From positions 186,001 to 250,000 of the forward strand of contig CAWIQY010000008.1 in the NCBI GenBank assembly GCA_963838375.1: a stretch of DNA of 64,000 nt, given 5' to 3'. Source of the DNA: DVED01 sp963838375. GTDB lineage: Bacteria; Cyanobacteriota; Cyanobacteriia; Cyanobacteriales; Geitlerinemataceae. The position numbers and the translations under genes were made by a program. Below the pieces are notes generated by a model. The model was not told where the DNA came from, ran no database searches, and worked only from the letters and a program-made list of their open reading frames with translations. Positions 47,563-56,415 of the stretch are shown here, piece by piece (the first letter of the stretch is position 1; each line of letters opens with the position of its first letter).

Positions 47563-49380
47563 ATGCGTGCTCGTCATCTATTTAACTTCGATCTTCAACA
47601 ACCGGTGTACTTTAAACAGACACTCCGGTTAGTCTGGGATAGTGCCCCCCGCTGGCTAATGGCTAAGATCGTCTTAATTTGCATTAATAGTGTTATGCCA
47701 TTTGTGCGAATCTATACGCTAAAGCTCTTGGTCGATGCTGTCACCGCCGGGTTTAATTCTGCCGATAAATCTACAGCATATAAGCAGGTTATTTTTTATG
47801 TAGTTTTGATGGGTTTAGTCAACCTCGTCGATTCTGTATTGGGTTTACTTTTAACCTTAGTGGGAACGGCTCATCAAAAAGTTACAACGGAGTATATGCA
47901 TAATGTTCTTCATTCTAAAGCCATAGAACTCGATCTCGAACATTATGAAAACTCCGAGTATTACGATATTCTAGAACGTGCAAAAGGTGAAGCTAATCAA
48001 GGACCGATGCGGCTGGTTAACCGCCTCGATCAAATTGGTGTTAGTACGATCCAACTGGCTACTATGGGAGGAGCGATCGGATTTTTTAATTGGTGGGTGG
48101 TCTTGCTATTAGTTTTTCCGGTTTTTCCGAGAATTTTTGTTCGGCTGAAATTTGTTAAAATTATCCACGAATGGATTCAAAGACGGACTAAAACACAGCG
48201 GAGAGCTGGGTATTACAATAACCTTTTGACGACCGATAACTTTGCTAAAGAAATTAGACTTTTCGATCTTGGTGAACTTTTCAAAACTCGATTTCTGGTT
48301 TTACGGCGAAAGTTATTGAGAGAGGAATTAAAGCTAACAACACAGCAAGGACTTGCCGATCTGATTACATCGCTAATTTCTTCGATCGCCACTTGGGTTG
48401 CCTATGCTATCATCGCCTACGATACCGTTCATGGCAAGATTACGGTTGGAGATTTGATTTTATATAACCAAGCTTTTCGTCAAGCGTATGGTGCATTATG
48501 GAGCCTTTTAAATGGGTTTGCTAGCCTCTACGAAGATAACTTATATTTATCGTATTTATTTCAGTATTTGGGTCTAAAACCTGTATTGATCGAACCGGAT
48601 GAACCTCAACCCATTCCTCGACCGATGAAAACTGGGATCGTCTTCGATCGGGTTGACTTTAATTATCCCGGAACCACTCGTCAGGCTCTCCAACAGATTT
48701 CGTTACAAATTAAACCGGGAGAAGTAATAGGATTAGTAGGTGAAAATGGTTCTGGAAAAACGACTCTTATTAAGCTACTTTGTCGGTTGTATGAGCCGAG
48801 TAATGGTCGAGTAACTATCGACGGAATTGATGTTCGCGAACTAAGTATCAAAGAACTTCGGAAACAAATTAGCGTCATTTTCCAAGACTATGCGAAATAT
48901 CATCTCACCGCACGAGAAAATATTTGGTTAGGAAATATTGACTGTCAGATGAATGGCGAAGAAGTGACGAAAGCGGCATATCGATCGGGTGCAGATGAGG
49001 TTATTAAAACTTTGCCGAAAGGCTATGATACGATGCTGGGTAAGCGGTTTGAAGATGGTGAAGAACTGAGTATCGGTCAATGGCAAAAAGTTTCGATCGC
49101 GCGAGCTTTTTTACGCGATTCGCAACTCATCGTTCTGGATGAACCCACCAGTGCCTTAGATCCAAAAGCCGAATACGAAGTGTTTAAAAAGTTCAAAGAA
49201 CTGCTGCAAGATCAATCTGCCGTTCTAATTACTCACCGACTGTCTACCGTGCGGATGGCTGACTGTATCTATGTTTTAGATAAAGGTAAAATAGTGGAAA
49301 GTGGTTCCCACGACGAACTGATGAAACTGGCAGGAACTTATGCACATTTGTTTGAACTCCAAGCTAAGAATTATCGGTAG
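47563..49380 (+). CDS. ABC transporter, fused transmembrane and ATPase domains (exporter type)
   Basis: 605 residues, a half-transporter that should dimerise. Residues ~25-330 are the six-helix membrane domain. The ATPase domain has Walker A GENGSGKTTLIK (~393-404), Q-loop FQDYAKY, a signature motif in the variant form LSIGQWQKVSIARA, Walker B LIVLDEPTSALD and H-loop THRLS. LSIGQ instead of LSGGQ is a modest variant seen in such exporters. Its position inside the GT2 array, with 18 bp and 54 bp gaps, suggests it flips or exports the glycolipid or glycan made by the neighbours. A peptide or lipid substrate cannot be excluded. Confidence 0.9.
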   Translation: MRARHLFNFDLQQPVYFKQTLRLVWDSAPRWLMAKIVLICINSVMPFVRIYTLKLLVDAVTAGFNSADKSTAYKQVIFYVVLMGLVNLVDSVLGLLLTLVGTAHQKVTTEYMHNVLHSKAIELDLEHYENSEYYDILERAKGEANQGPMRLVNRLDQIGVSTIQLATMGGAIGFFNWWVVLLLVFPVFPRIFVRLKFVKIIHEWIQRRTKTQRRAGYYNNLLTTDNFAKEIRLFDLGELFKTRFLVLRRKLLREELKLTTQQGLADLITSLISSIATWVAYAIIAYDTVHGKITVGDLILYNQAFRQAYGALWSLLNGFASLYEDNLYLSYLFQYLGLKPVLIEPDEPQPIPRPMKTGIVFDRVDFNYPGTTRQALQQISLQIKPGEVIGLVGENGSGKTTLIKLLCRLYEPSNGRVTIDGIDVRELSIKELRKQISVIFQDYAKYHLTARENIWLGNIDCQMNGEEVTKAAYRSGADEVIKTLPKGYDTMLGKRFEDGEELSIGQWQKVSIARAFLRDSQLIVLDEPTSALDPKAEYEVFKKFKELLQDQSAVLITHRLSTVRMADCIYVLDKGKIVESGSHDELMKLAGTYAHLFELQAKNYR

Positions 49381-49434
49381 ATTAGCTATTTTTGGGAATA
49401 TTGATTATTTAACAGAACGATCAATCCAGACTTT

Positions 49435-50385
49435 ATGCCTCAAATTTCCGTAATCATCCCAGTTTACAACGGCGAAAAAACAATTCAGGAAACTCTCGAA
49501 TCGGTTTTGCAGCAAACATTTACCGATTTTGAAATTTTGGTCATCGATGATGGATCGACTGATACCACTTTAGATATTCTCTCGAAAATTAAAGATCCGA
49601 GAATCCAGATTTTTTCCTACCCCAATGCACGCCAAGCGGCTAGTCGAAATCGAGGATTAGAACGCGCCAAGGGAGAATATATCGCCTTTCTAGACGCCGA
49701 TGATTTGTGGACGACGGATAAATTAGAATTACAAGTCAAAGCACTACAATCGAATTTAGAAGCGGCTTTTGCCTATAGTTGGACGGATTATATTGATGAA
49801 AGTGGAAATTTGTCACATCCCGGTCGGCATATTACAATGAATGGAAATGTCTATGCCGAGCTCATTGTCAATAATTTTGTCGAAAATGGTTCAAATCCGT
49901 TAATTCGGCGAGAAGTATTCGATCGAGTTGGCGTTTTTGATGAAGCTTTGCCTCCAGCAGAAGATTGGGATATGTGGTTGCGAATTGCCGAGTATTATCC
50001 TTTTATTACGGTTCCTGCCGCACAGGTTTTATATCGGGTAACGGCAACGTCAAGTTCTTTGAATATCGCGAAACAAGAACAGCAATGTTTGAAAGTGTTG
50101 CAACGAGGATTCGATCGTGCTTCTCCTGAAATTCAATATTTAAAAAGCAAGAGTTATGCTAATTTGTATAAATATCTCACCTGGAAAGCGATCGAAGGTT
50201 ATCCCTCGCGTAAAAATGGCATCGCGGCAACTCGCTGTTTTTATCATTATCTTCAATATAATCCTTCCGTGATTTTCAATCCTAGATTTATGACTAGTGT
50301 TGTAGTTAAAATAGCAGTCATGCTGGTCTTACCTTCACAACAAGCCTTCATTTTACTCAAAGCCATCAAAAACAAAGCGAAGTAG
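49435..50385 (+). CDS. GT2 family glycosyltransferase (array member 5)
   Basis: 316 residues, last plus-strand gene of the array. ISVIIPVYNGEKTIQETLES, IDDGS, ASRNRGLERAKGEYIAFLDA ending in DADDLW, EDWDMWLRIAEYYPF, and tail SKSYANLYKYLTWKAIEGYP. It is most similar by eye to modules 1 and 4 of the fusion protein. It ends only 9 bp from the end of the convergent HpsE-like gene, leaving no room for a separate terminator. Confidence 0.88.
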   Translation: MPQISVIIPVYNGEKTIQETLESVLQQTFTDFEILVIDDGSTDTTLDILSKIKDPRIQIFSYPNARQAASRNRGLERAKGEYIAFLDADDLWTTDKLELQVKALQSNLEAAFAYSWTDYIDESGNLSHPGRHITMNGNVYAELIVNNFVENGSNPLIRREVFDRVGVFDEALPPAEDWDMWLRIAEYYPFITVPAAQVLYRVTATSSSLNIAKQEQQCLKVLQRGFDRASPEIQYLKSKSYANLYKYLTWKAIEGYPSRKNGIAATRCFYHYLQYNPSVIFNPRFMTSVVVKIAVMLVLPSQQAFILLKAIKNKAK

Positions 50386-50394
50386 AGTCAAAAA

Positions 50395-51360
50395 TCAAGC
50401 AGATGTTACGTTCTTGATAAAAAAACATACACTCGAGATACGACTCAAGTAGATTTGAAACTCGCACTTTATTACTATATCAGTTTGCAATTGCGATCGA
50501 TATTTTAAATAATGCCGAACCGCTTTATAACCATTTCCTAAAACAGTTTTGGAAATAAGGATCGGCTTTTGCAAAGGTTTTACCAACATCATTTTTAAAG
50601 GAATAAAACATAAACACGATCCGTGAATGAGTTTGAGTAAATAGTCTTTTTCTAAACGCGATGCCGGAATCTGATGTTCGGTATGCATTGTGGGATTGTA
50701 CCAAATTTCCCAACCCGCTTTGTAGAGGTAAATCAACGGTTCCCAATCATCCCCTTGTACCATCGAACCAGCCGCTTTTCCGCCTAACTTGGGACGCTGA
50801 GGAACACAATCTAACCAAGCTTGACGACGTACTACCATCGCCGCGCCAGGTGGCAAACTCAGCACTTCGGGTTGATATAAATTCGGCTGATTTCCCCGTT
50901 CTCGAATGGCTAAAAACCCTTCAATTTTATCAAAATTATCCGGAGGGGGAACTTCGTAATTGGCGTGAATTTGTCCACCATATGCACCCGCCTTAGGATA
51001 CTGTTTGCCAAATAAATAAGCTTGAACAATCCAATCGAGTTTCGGTAAATTATCATCATCTAGAAATCCGATAAATTCTCCTTTTGCTTCTCGAACAGCT
51101 TTTTGCCTAGCAAAGGCGGCACCTTGTTCTGCTTCAAATAAAGATTTAAGCGGAAAATTAGGATGCCACGCTTTTTGATAACTTTGAATCGTCTCCGAAG
51201 TTCGATCGACACTATTGTTATCAACGATAATTATTTCAACGGAAATCTCGCACAACTCTGAACTTTCAGTATAGGCAAGACAATCTCGAAGTTTGTCAAG
51301 TAAAATTGGTAAACGCTGTTCGCTGTTATAGGTAGGAATTGCTACCGTGAAGTCCACCAT
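50395..51360 (-). CDS. HpsE-like GT2 glycosyltransferase (second copy)
   Basis: 321 residues from the ATG at 51360; an upstream ATG at 51381 would add seven and lengthen the overlap with the previous gene. VDFTVAIPTYNSEQRLPILL, EIIIVDNNSVDRT, GAAFARQKAVREAKGEFIGF, LDDDNLP (DDD metal site) and PPGAAMVVRRQAWLDCVP match the hormogonium polysaccharide glycosyltransferase HpsE group. The C-terminus GWEIWYNPTMHTEHQIP is shared with its neighbour. It is translationally coupled to the upstream paralogue (19-bp overlap). The function in sugar transfer is inferred from family and from the hps context. Confidence 0.83.
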   Translation of the reverse strand: MVDFTVAIPTYNSEQRLPILLDKLRDCLAYTESSELCEISVEIIIVDNNSVDRTSETIQSYQKAWHPNFPLKSLFEAEQGAAFARQKAVREAKGEFIGFLDDDNLPKLDWIVQAYLFGKQYPKAGAYGGQIHANYEVPPPDNFDKIEGFLAIRERGNQPNLYQPEVLSLPPGAAMVVRRQAWLDCVPQRPKLGGKAAGSMVQGDDWEPLIYLYKAGWEIWYNPTMHTEHQIPASRLEKDYLLKLIHGSCLCFIPLKMMLVKPLQKPILISKTVLGNGYKAVRHYLKYRSQLQTDIVIKCEFQIYLSRISSVCFFIKNVTSA

Positions 51361-52331
51361 GCTTTTAAAGACTGACTCCACAGATAAAAAGGACTGATAA
51401 TACTGCTAACTAAAAATTCCATTTCACAGGCAGCTACGACATCTCGATCGAAGTCTTGGCGATGTTTCAAGAAATAACAAACAGCTTTGTAAATATCCCG
51501 AACAAAACCCACGGGAAATACCAACGGCTTTTGCCAACTTTTGAAACGTAGCATTCGGATATAATGTCTAGCTAATCCCGTACTTCGCATCAGATAAAGC
51601 AGATATTTTCGTTGCAACCGTTGCCGAGGAATTTTGTGGTAAATTTCCATCTCGGGGTTATACCAAATTTCCCATCCAGCATTTTGCATATATAATACCA
51701 TTTCTAGATCTTCGCTATTGAGAATCGATATCGAAGAACGACCGCTTAAAAATGGTTTTTGAGGAACACTTTCACACCAAGCTTGTTTGAGTACCACCAA
51801 TCCGGCAGAAGGTGGTAACATCTTCATTTTGGGTTCGTAGCGATGAGGTTGAGAACCACGTTCGGTGATGGCAAAGAAACTGGCAATTTTCTCGAAATTT
51901 CGCGGAGGTTTGACTTCATAGTCGCCGTGAACTTGGCTGCCATAAGCGCCTGCCTTGGGATGTTTTTCTCCAAACCGATAAGCAGCCGCTACCCAGTTTT
52001 CGGCGGGGAGAGTATCGTCGTCGAGAAATCCTACCCATTTTCCTTTTGCTTCTCGTACGGCTTTGAGTCTCGCAAAAGATGCACCTTGTTGGGTTTCGAG
52101 GCTGTATTCTAATGGGTAGGGTTCAAACCAATCTTGTTGATAACTTTGAATCAGTTTTGCGGTATTATCAGTACTATTATTATCGACGATGAGAAGTTCC
52201 CAGCGGATAGATTCTGTCTGAATTTGAGCTTTAAGCTTTGCTAAAACTTCCGGCAAGCGTTTCGCACCATTATAAGTAGGAATTGCAACGGTAAAATCAA
52301 GTTCTATTTCGGAAGAGAATAACGATCGCAT
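51342..52331 (-). CDS. HpsE-like GT2 glycosyltransferase (first copy)
   Basis: 329 residues. LDFTVAIPTYNGAKRLPEVL, ELLIVDNNSTDNT, GASFARLKAVREAKGKWVGF, LDDDTLP and PPSAGLVVLKQAW are HpsE-type motifs. GWEIWYNPEMEIYHKIPRQR near residue 240 is conserved with the adjacent copy. The two genes are a tandem duplication, divergent enough to suggest different acceptors. The start is 37 bp after the end of the sulfotransferase gene transcribed ahead of it, so five minus-strand genes likely form one transcript. Confidence 0.85.
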   Translation of the reverse strand: MRSLFSSEIELDFTVAIPTYNGAKRLPEVLAKLKAQIQTESIRWELLIVDNNSTDNTAKLIQSYQQDWFEPYPLEYSLETQQGASFARLKAVREAKGKWVGFLDDDTLPAENWVAAAYRFGEKHPKAGAYGSQVHGDYEVKPPRNFEKIASFFAITERGSQPHRYEPKMKMLPPSAGLVVLKQAWCESVPQKPFLSGRSSISILNSEDLEMVLYMQNAGWEIWYNPEMEIYHKIPRQRLQRKYLLYLMRSTGLARHYIRMLRFKSWQKPLVFPVGFVRDIYKAVCYFLKHRQDFDRDVVAACEMEFLVSSIISPFYLWSQSLKAWWTSR

Positions 52332-52368
52332 TTTTGACTCTATCTAATAAAATATCGAAAGATATACA

Positions 52369-53121
52369 TTAAATATCAAACTCTGGAAATATCGAAAATA
52401 GTAACATCTCTCTAGATTTTACAAACTCTTTTAGATCGGACGTGTAATAAGTTTGCCAAGCTTGACTCTCTTTTCTTCCACCTTCTACTGGAAAAATTTT
52501 ATCCGATGTTAAGATGAACTCGATTTCGGCTGCGGGATAGCCAAAATCTAAGAGTAAACGATAAAGTTCTTGATTGAGGTTTTCAGTTTTGAGAAACTTA
52601 ACCGTAAACAAATCATTTAGATACTGCTTCGATCGAACATACTCTTGGCTGAATTTTTCAAATATGGTTTCGACAGGCTGATTGAAAAAATATTTGATAA
52701 AATTCTGTGTTTGTTGACCGATAGAAAGGTGTGGATCTAGATTTGGCGTTTCCAAAGTATTGAACTTACACAAGCTGTTGACGGCTTCGACATACTCTGC
52801 AAATGAAATATCTGGAAAGTGGGGATATCTATTTGTCATAACTTCCATCTCTGCAAAAAAGCTTTCGGGGTATCGTCTCCACCAGCCAAATTCATACACA
52901 GAAACGTAGCGTTCGTAGGGACTGCGGATGGTTGAGACGATCGGCTTATTTCTGTATTCTGGAGGAATTTGCCAGCATTTTCCATGTTTTGTACCTTCAT
53001 TCGTCGTGTCAATAATATTACCTATATTAGCATTGTTGTGAATAGTCTGTAGAACTTCTGTCACAAAAGTTCCACCCGTTTTGGGATAATGAATATAAAC
53101 AAAATCAGGAGTTAGTAGCAT
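52369..53121 (-). CDS. Sulfotransferase family protein (copy 3)
   Basis: 250 residues. The 5'-phosphosulfate-binding loop of PAPS-dependent sulfotransferases is seen as FVYIHYPKTGGTFVTEVLQ. The 3'-phosphate-binding segment is STIRSPYERYVSVYEFGWWR. It is the shortest of three tandem paralogues: the region after the first loop lacks the ~20-residue insert that the other two carry. It ends YYTSDLKEFVKSREMLLFSI. PAPS-dependent transfer of sulfate to a glycan is likely. It lies next to the HpsE-like genes, so a surface polysaccharide is the probable acceptor. Confidence 0.83.
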   Translation of the reverse strand: MLLTPDFVYIHYPKTGGTFVTEVLQTIHNNANIGNIIDTTNEGTKHGKCWQIPPEYRNKPIVSTIRSPYERYVSVYEFGWWRRYPESFFAEMEVMTNRYPHFPDISFAEYVEAVNSLCKFNTLETPNLDPHLSIGQQTQNFIKYFFNQPVETIFEKFSQEYVRSKQYLNDLFTVKFLKTENLNQELYRLLLDFGYPAAEIEFILTSDKIFPVEGGRKESQAWQTYYTSDLKEFVKSREMLLFSIFPEFDI

Positions 53122-53186
53122 ATTTTAATATAGTATTTTTGATTTAATTATGTACCGAAGTTTCGTGAAAATAGCTACACACTCTG

Positions 53187-53999
53187 CTATTTTACATCAA
53201 ATTCTGGAAAGATTGCGAAGACCATTCGATCGCGCTGCCGAACAAATGCTTTGAGTTCCGGGGTATAGTAGTCTTGCCAACTCTTATGCGATCGGCGAAT
53301 ACCTCCTGGTGGTAAACTAGGTAATACTTTTTCTGCCTCGAGAATAAAGTTTATTTCTTTAGGATCGTATCCCGCTTTTACCAAAAACTCATATAATTCA
53401 CGGTTAAGATCATTCATCTTCAAGAAATGAACTGGATAGAGATCTTCTTGATACTGCCTCGTTTCTATATACTCATCACTCAGCTTAGGGAAAATAGTTT
53501 CAGGCGGTTCTTTAAAAAAGAAGCGGATAATTTCATAAGTTCTTTGTCCGACTACATTATCGGGATGAAGGCGCGGAGTGTTTAATGTTCTAAAATAATG
53601 ATAAGTATTGACAATATGCACGTATTCTGAAAAAGAGATTTCGGGATAATGGGGATACTCTCGAACGATCGTCTCTACATCTAGCATAAAGTCTTGCGGG
53701 TATTTTTTCCACCATCCAAATGAGTATCCCGAAAGATAGCGTTCGTAGGGGTTCCGAACTGTTGAAAAAGCAAGTTTGCGGCGAAAAGCTGGCGGAATAT
53801 CTCGACAAGTTGCGTGTTTAGTTCCCTGGGATGCCGTATCAATCATTCCGCCGCCAACATTGCCAAACCACTGTCCAATTTTGCCGATCGTTGCATTTTT
53901 ATAACCTCTATTGCCATGAATTTTTTGTAGGGTTTCGGTAACAAAAGTTCCTCCGGTTTTGGGATAATGAATGTAAACAAATTTATCAGATAACAGCAT
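53187..53999 (-). CDS. Sulfotransferase family protein (copy 2)
   Basis: 270 residues. KFVYIHYPKTGGTFVTETLQ holds the PAPS 5' loop (PKTGG at 13-17) and FSTVRNPYERYLSGYSFGWW the 3' site. Between them, GYKNATIGKIGQWFGNVGGG and GTKHATC are conserved with copy 1. The C-terminus YYTPELKAFVRQRDRMVFAI is nearly identical to that of copy 1, evidence for recent tandem duplication. No signal peptide: cytoplasmic enzyme, acting before export. Confidence 0.84.
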   Translation of the reverse strand: MLLSDKFVYIHYPKTGGTFVTETLQKIHGNRGYKNATIGKIGQWFGNVGGGMIDTASQGTKHATCRDIPPAFRRKLAFSTVRNPYERYLSGYSFGWWKKYPQDFMLDVETIVREYPHYPEISFSEYVHIVNTYHYFRTLNTPRLHPDNVVGQRTYEIIRFFFKEPPETIFPKLSDEYIETRQYQEDLYPVHFLKMNDLNRELYEFLVKAGYDPKEINFILEAEKVLPSLPPGGIRRSHKSWQDYYTPELKAFVRQRDRMVFAIFPEFDVK

Positions 54000-54066
54000 A
54001 AACTTCTGGTAGATATAGCGATGTCAATAAAATAATTGCGCTAACTATCAAATATTAACTATCTCC

Positions 54067-54876
54067 TTATACATCATATTCTGGAAACATCTGAAAGAAC
54101 ATTCGATCGCGTTGCCTGACGAAAGCTTTCAGTTCGGGAGTATAGTAATCTTGCCAATCTTTATCTTCTCGGGGAATGGTTCCCACTTGCATTCCCGGCA
54201 ACACTTTTTCAGACTCCAATATAAATTCTGCCTTTTCCGGAGGATAGCCAACTTCAACCAGAAACTCATAGAGTTCTCGATTTAAGTTTTCCATTCTCAA
54301 AAAACGAACCGAATACATATCTTGCTGGTAGTTTTGAGACGTAATATAATCTTCCGCGATTTTGGATAAAACCCGATCGGGAGATGGCTTGAAGAAAACG
54401 TTAATCGTTTCGTAGGTTCTTTGACCGATCGGATTTCCAGGGTCTAAATCAGGTGTCGGTATTTTCCGAAAAGCATTAAAATCGTTGCTAATTCTCACAT
54501 AATCATCAAAAGATAAATTGGGATAGTTCGGAAACGCTTTTACCACCGCTTCCACATCCCCGGCAAACTGTTCGGGATATCGTTTCCACCAACCATACAG
54601 ATATCCGGAGACATACCGATCGTAGGGATTGCGAATTGTAGAAACGATCGGCTTCCCTCTAAAACCGAAAGGAATTTCTCGACAAGTATTGTGTTGAGCA
54701 CCTTCTTTTGCCGTGTCAATTAAACCTCCACCCGTATTTCCCAAAAACTTGCCAATTTTACGCAGGTTTTTATTTTTATACCCCGTGCGATCGTGAAGCT
54801 TAAATAATCGATTGGTAACAAACGAACCGCCTGTTTTGGGATAGTGAATATAGACGAATTTATCGGTTAACAGCAT
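54067..54876 (-). CDS. Sulfotransferase family protein (copy 1)
   Basis: 269 residues. KFVYIHYPKTGGSFVTNRLF (PAPS 5' loop), VSTIRNPYDRYVSGYLYGWW (3' site), QHNTCREIPFGFRGKP, and the tail YYTPELKAFVRQRDRMFFQM. It is the first gene of the minus-strand run and is divergent from the FGGY kinase gene, with ~140 bp between to hold both promoters. The three copies probably sulfate different positions or residues of one polymer; this is inference. Confidence 0.84.
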   Translation of the reverse strand: MLLTDKFVYIHYPKTGGSFVTNRLFKLHDRTGYKNKNLRKIGKFLGNTGGGLIDTAKEGAQHNTCREIPFGFRGKPIVSTIRNPYDRYVSGYLYGWWKRYPEQFAGDVEAVVKAFPNYPNLSFDDYVRISNDFNAFRKIPTPDLDPGNPIGQRTYETINVFFKPSPDRVLSKIAEDYITSQNYQQDMYSVRFLRMENLNRELYEFLVEVGYPPEKAEFILESEKVLPGMQVGTIPREDKDWQDYYTPELKAFVRQRDRMFFQMFPEYDV

Positions 54877-55014
54877 ATCCGAAAGTTTCTCCTACCAAAA
54901 TCACTGAACGATCGCCTGCTAACACTCAAACTTTGAATGGATGTCATACTATTTTAAAGTTAGCACAGGTCATTTTGAGTGGGACAAGTCTTGACAAGCT
55001 CGCCAGTTTCGGGT

Positions 55015-56322
55015 ATGAATATTGAGTGTGCTTTGGGTATTGACTTTGGAACCTCCGGGGCGCGGGCGATCGCCATTGATTCTTCCGGCGAGATTCGATC
55101 GCAAACTGACTACCCCTTCCCGCCATCCGCCACAGCCAACACCTCCGCTTGGCACACCGCCTTGTTCGATACGATCGATCGAACCCGCCAGCAACTTCCC
55201 TCAACAGCGATCGTCACCAGAATTGCCATCAACGGCACATCCGCCACTGCATTGCTGTGCGATGCCTCCGGTCAACCCGTTACCCCTCCCCTACTCTACA
55301 ACGACGGACGCGGTACAGCAGTTCTGGACAAACTTGCAGCAATTTCCCCGGCAAACCACACCGTCGTCAGCGCCACCTCCAGCTTGGCGAAACTCCTGTG
55401 GTTCCTAGAACAGAAAGAGTCAAAACCCGAGTATTACTTCCTACACCAAGCCGACTGGTTAGCCTTTTTGCTACACGGCAAACTCGGCATCAGCGACTAT
55501 CACAATGCCTTGAAACTCGGCTACGATCCCGCCAATTTATGTTATCCTAACTGGCTATTAGAAGGCATCCGCCGAATCGCCGGGAACCGCGTTCCCCAAC
55601 TTCCCCGCGTGGTTGCACCGGGAACCCCCATTGGTCCGCTGACCCCAGAAATCGCCCACCGCTTTGGCTTCTCTCACCCCTGCCTCGTCTGTGCGGGAAC
55701 CACAGACAGCATCGCCGCTTTCCTCGCCAGTGGGGTAAAATCCCCCGGCGAAGCTGTCACCTCCCTCGGTTCCACATTAGTGCTGAAACTCCTCAGCGGC
55801 ACTCGCGTCGAAGACAGTCGCTACGGCATTTATAGCCATCGCCTCGGGAACTTGTGGCTAACCGGAGGCGCATCCAACACCGGCGGCGCCGTCTTGCGAA
55901 GCTTCTTCACCGATGCGGAACTTGCGACCCTCAGCGATCGAATTCCCGACACCGAAAGTCCTCTCGATTACTATCCCCTCTTGCAACCGGGAGAACGTTT
56001 CCCCATCAACGATCCCCAGTTCCCCCCAAAACTGGAACCCCGACCCGAAGATAGCGTCGAATTTTTACACGGCTTGCTAGAAAGCATAGCTCGGATCGAA
56101 GCGCGAGGATATCAACTTTTACAGCAATTGGGTGCAACCCAAATCGTGCGAGTTTATACCGCAGGCGGCGGTGCGAAAAATGGAGTCTGGGGTCGTATCC
56201 GCCACCGCCATCTTCACGTTCGGGTCCTTCAATCTTATCAAACAGAAGCCGCTTACGGAACCGCTTTGTTAGCATCGAAAAGTAATTTGGCGAATACAGG
56301 ACTTACGCAGTTACGCTACTGA
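55015..56322 (+). CDS. FGGY-family carbohydrate kinase, probable D-ribulose kinase
   Basis: 435 residues from the ATG at 55015; a GTG at 54979 would add twelve unconserved residues. The N-terminal ALGIDFGTSGARAIAID is the phosphate-1 motif of the actin-like ATPase fold. ITRIAINGTSATALLCD-type core, LICAGTTDS-like region (LVCAGTTDSIAAFLASG) and VYTAGGGAKNGVW (adenosine site) follow. It resembles the cyanobacterial/plastid kinase group (AtXK1-like) reported to phosphorylate D-ribulose. The specificity is from family resemblance only. The final ~15 codons run into a repeat region (ACAGGACTTACGCAG), so the natural C-terminus may have been altered. Confidence 0.82.
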   Translation: MNIECALGIDFGTSGARAIAIDSSGEIRSQTDYPFPPSATANTSAWHTALFDTIDRTRQQLPSTAIVTRIAINGTSATALLCDASGQPVTPPLLYNDGRGTAVLDKLAAISPANHTVVSATSSLAKLLWFLEQKESKPEYYFLHQADWLAFLLHGKLGISDYHNALKLGYDPANLCYPNWLLEGIRRIAGNRVPQLPRVVAPGTPIGPLTPEIAHRFGFSHPCLVCAGTTDSIAAFLASGVKSPGEAVTSLGSTLVLKLLSGTRVEDSRYGIYSHRLGNLWLTGGASNTGGAVLRSFFTDAELATLSDRIPDTESPLDYYPLLQPGERFPINDPQFPPKLEPRPEDSVEFLHGLLESIARIEARGYQLLQQLGATQIVRVYTAGGGAKNGVWGRIRHRHLHVRVLQSYQTEAAYGTALLASKSNLANTGLTQLRY

Positions 56323-56332
56323 TGGTGGCTCT

Positions 56333-56358
56333 GGTGCGTTACGCTGCGCTAACACACC
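56333..56358. repeat. REP-like palindrome (GGTGCGTTA / TAACACACC)
   Basis: Nine-base arms with one mismatch and an 8-base GC loop, just after the FGGY kinase stop. Same design as the palindrome at 16356. Probably a member of a dispersed REP family. Confidence 0.7.
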
Positions 56359-56415
56359 CTACATACTTCGCCCCTACAACTGAACTTATTACTTATTACT
56401 TATTACTTAAATCCC

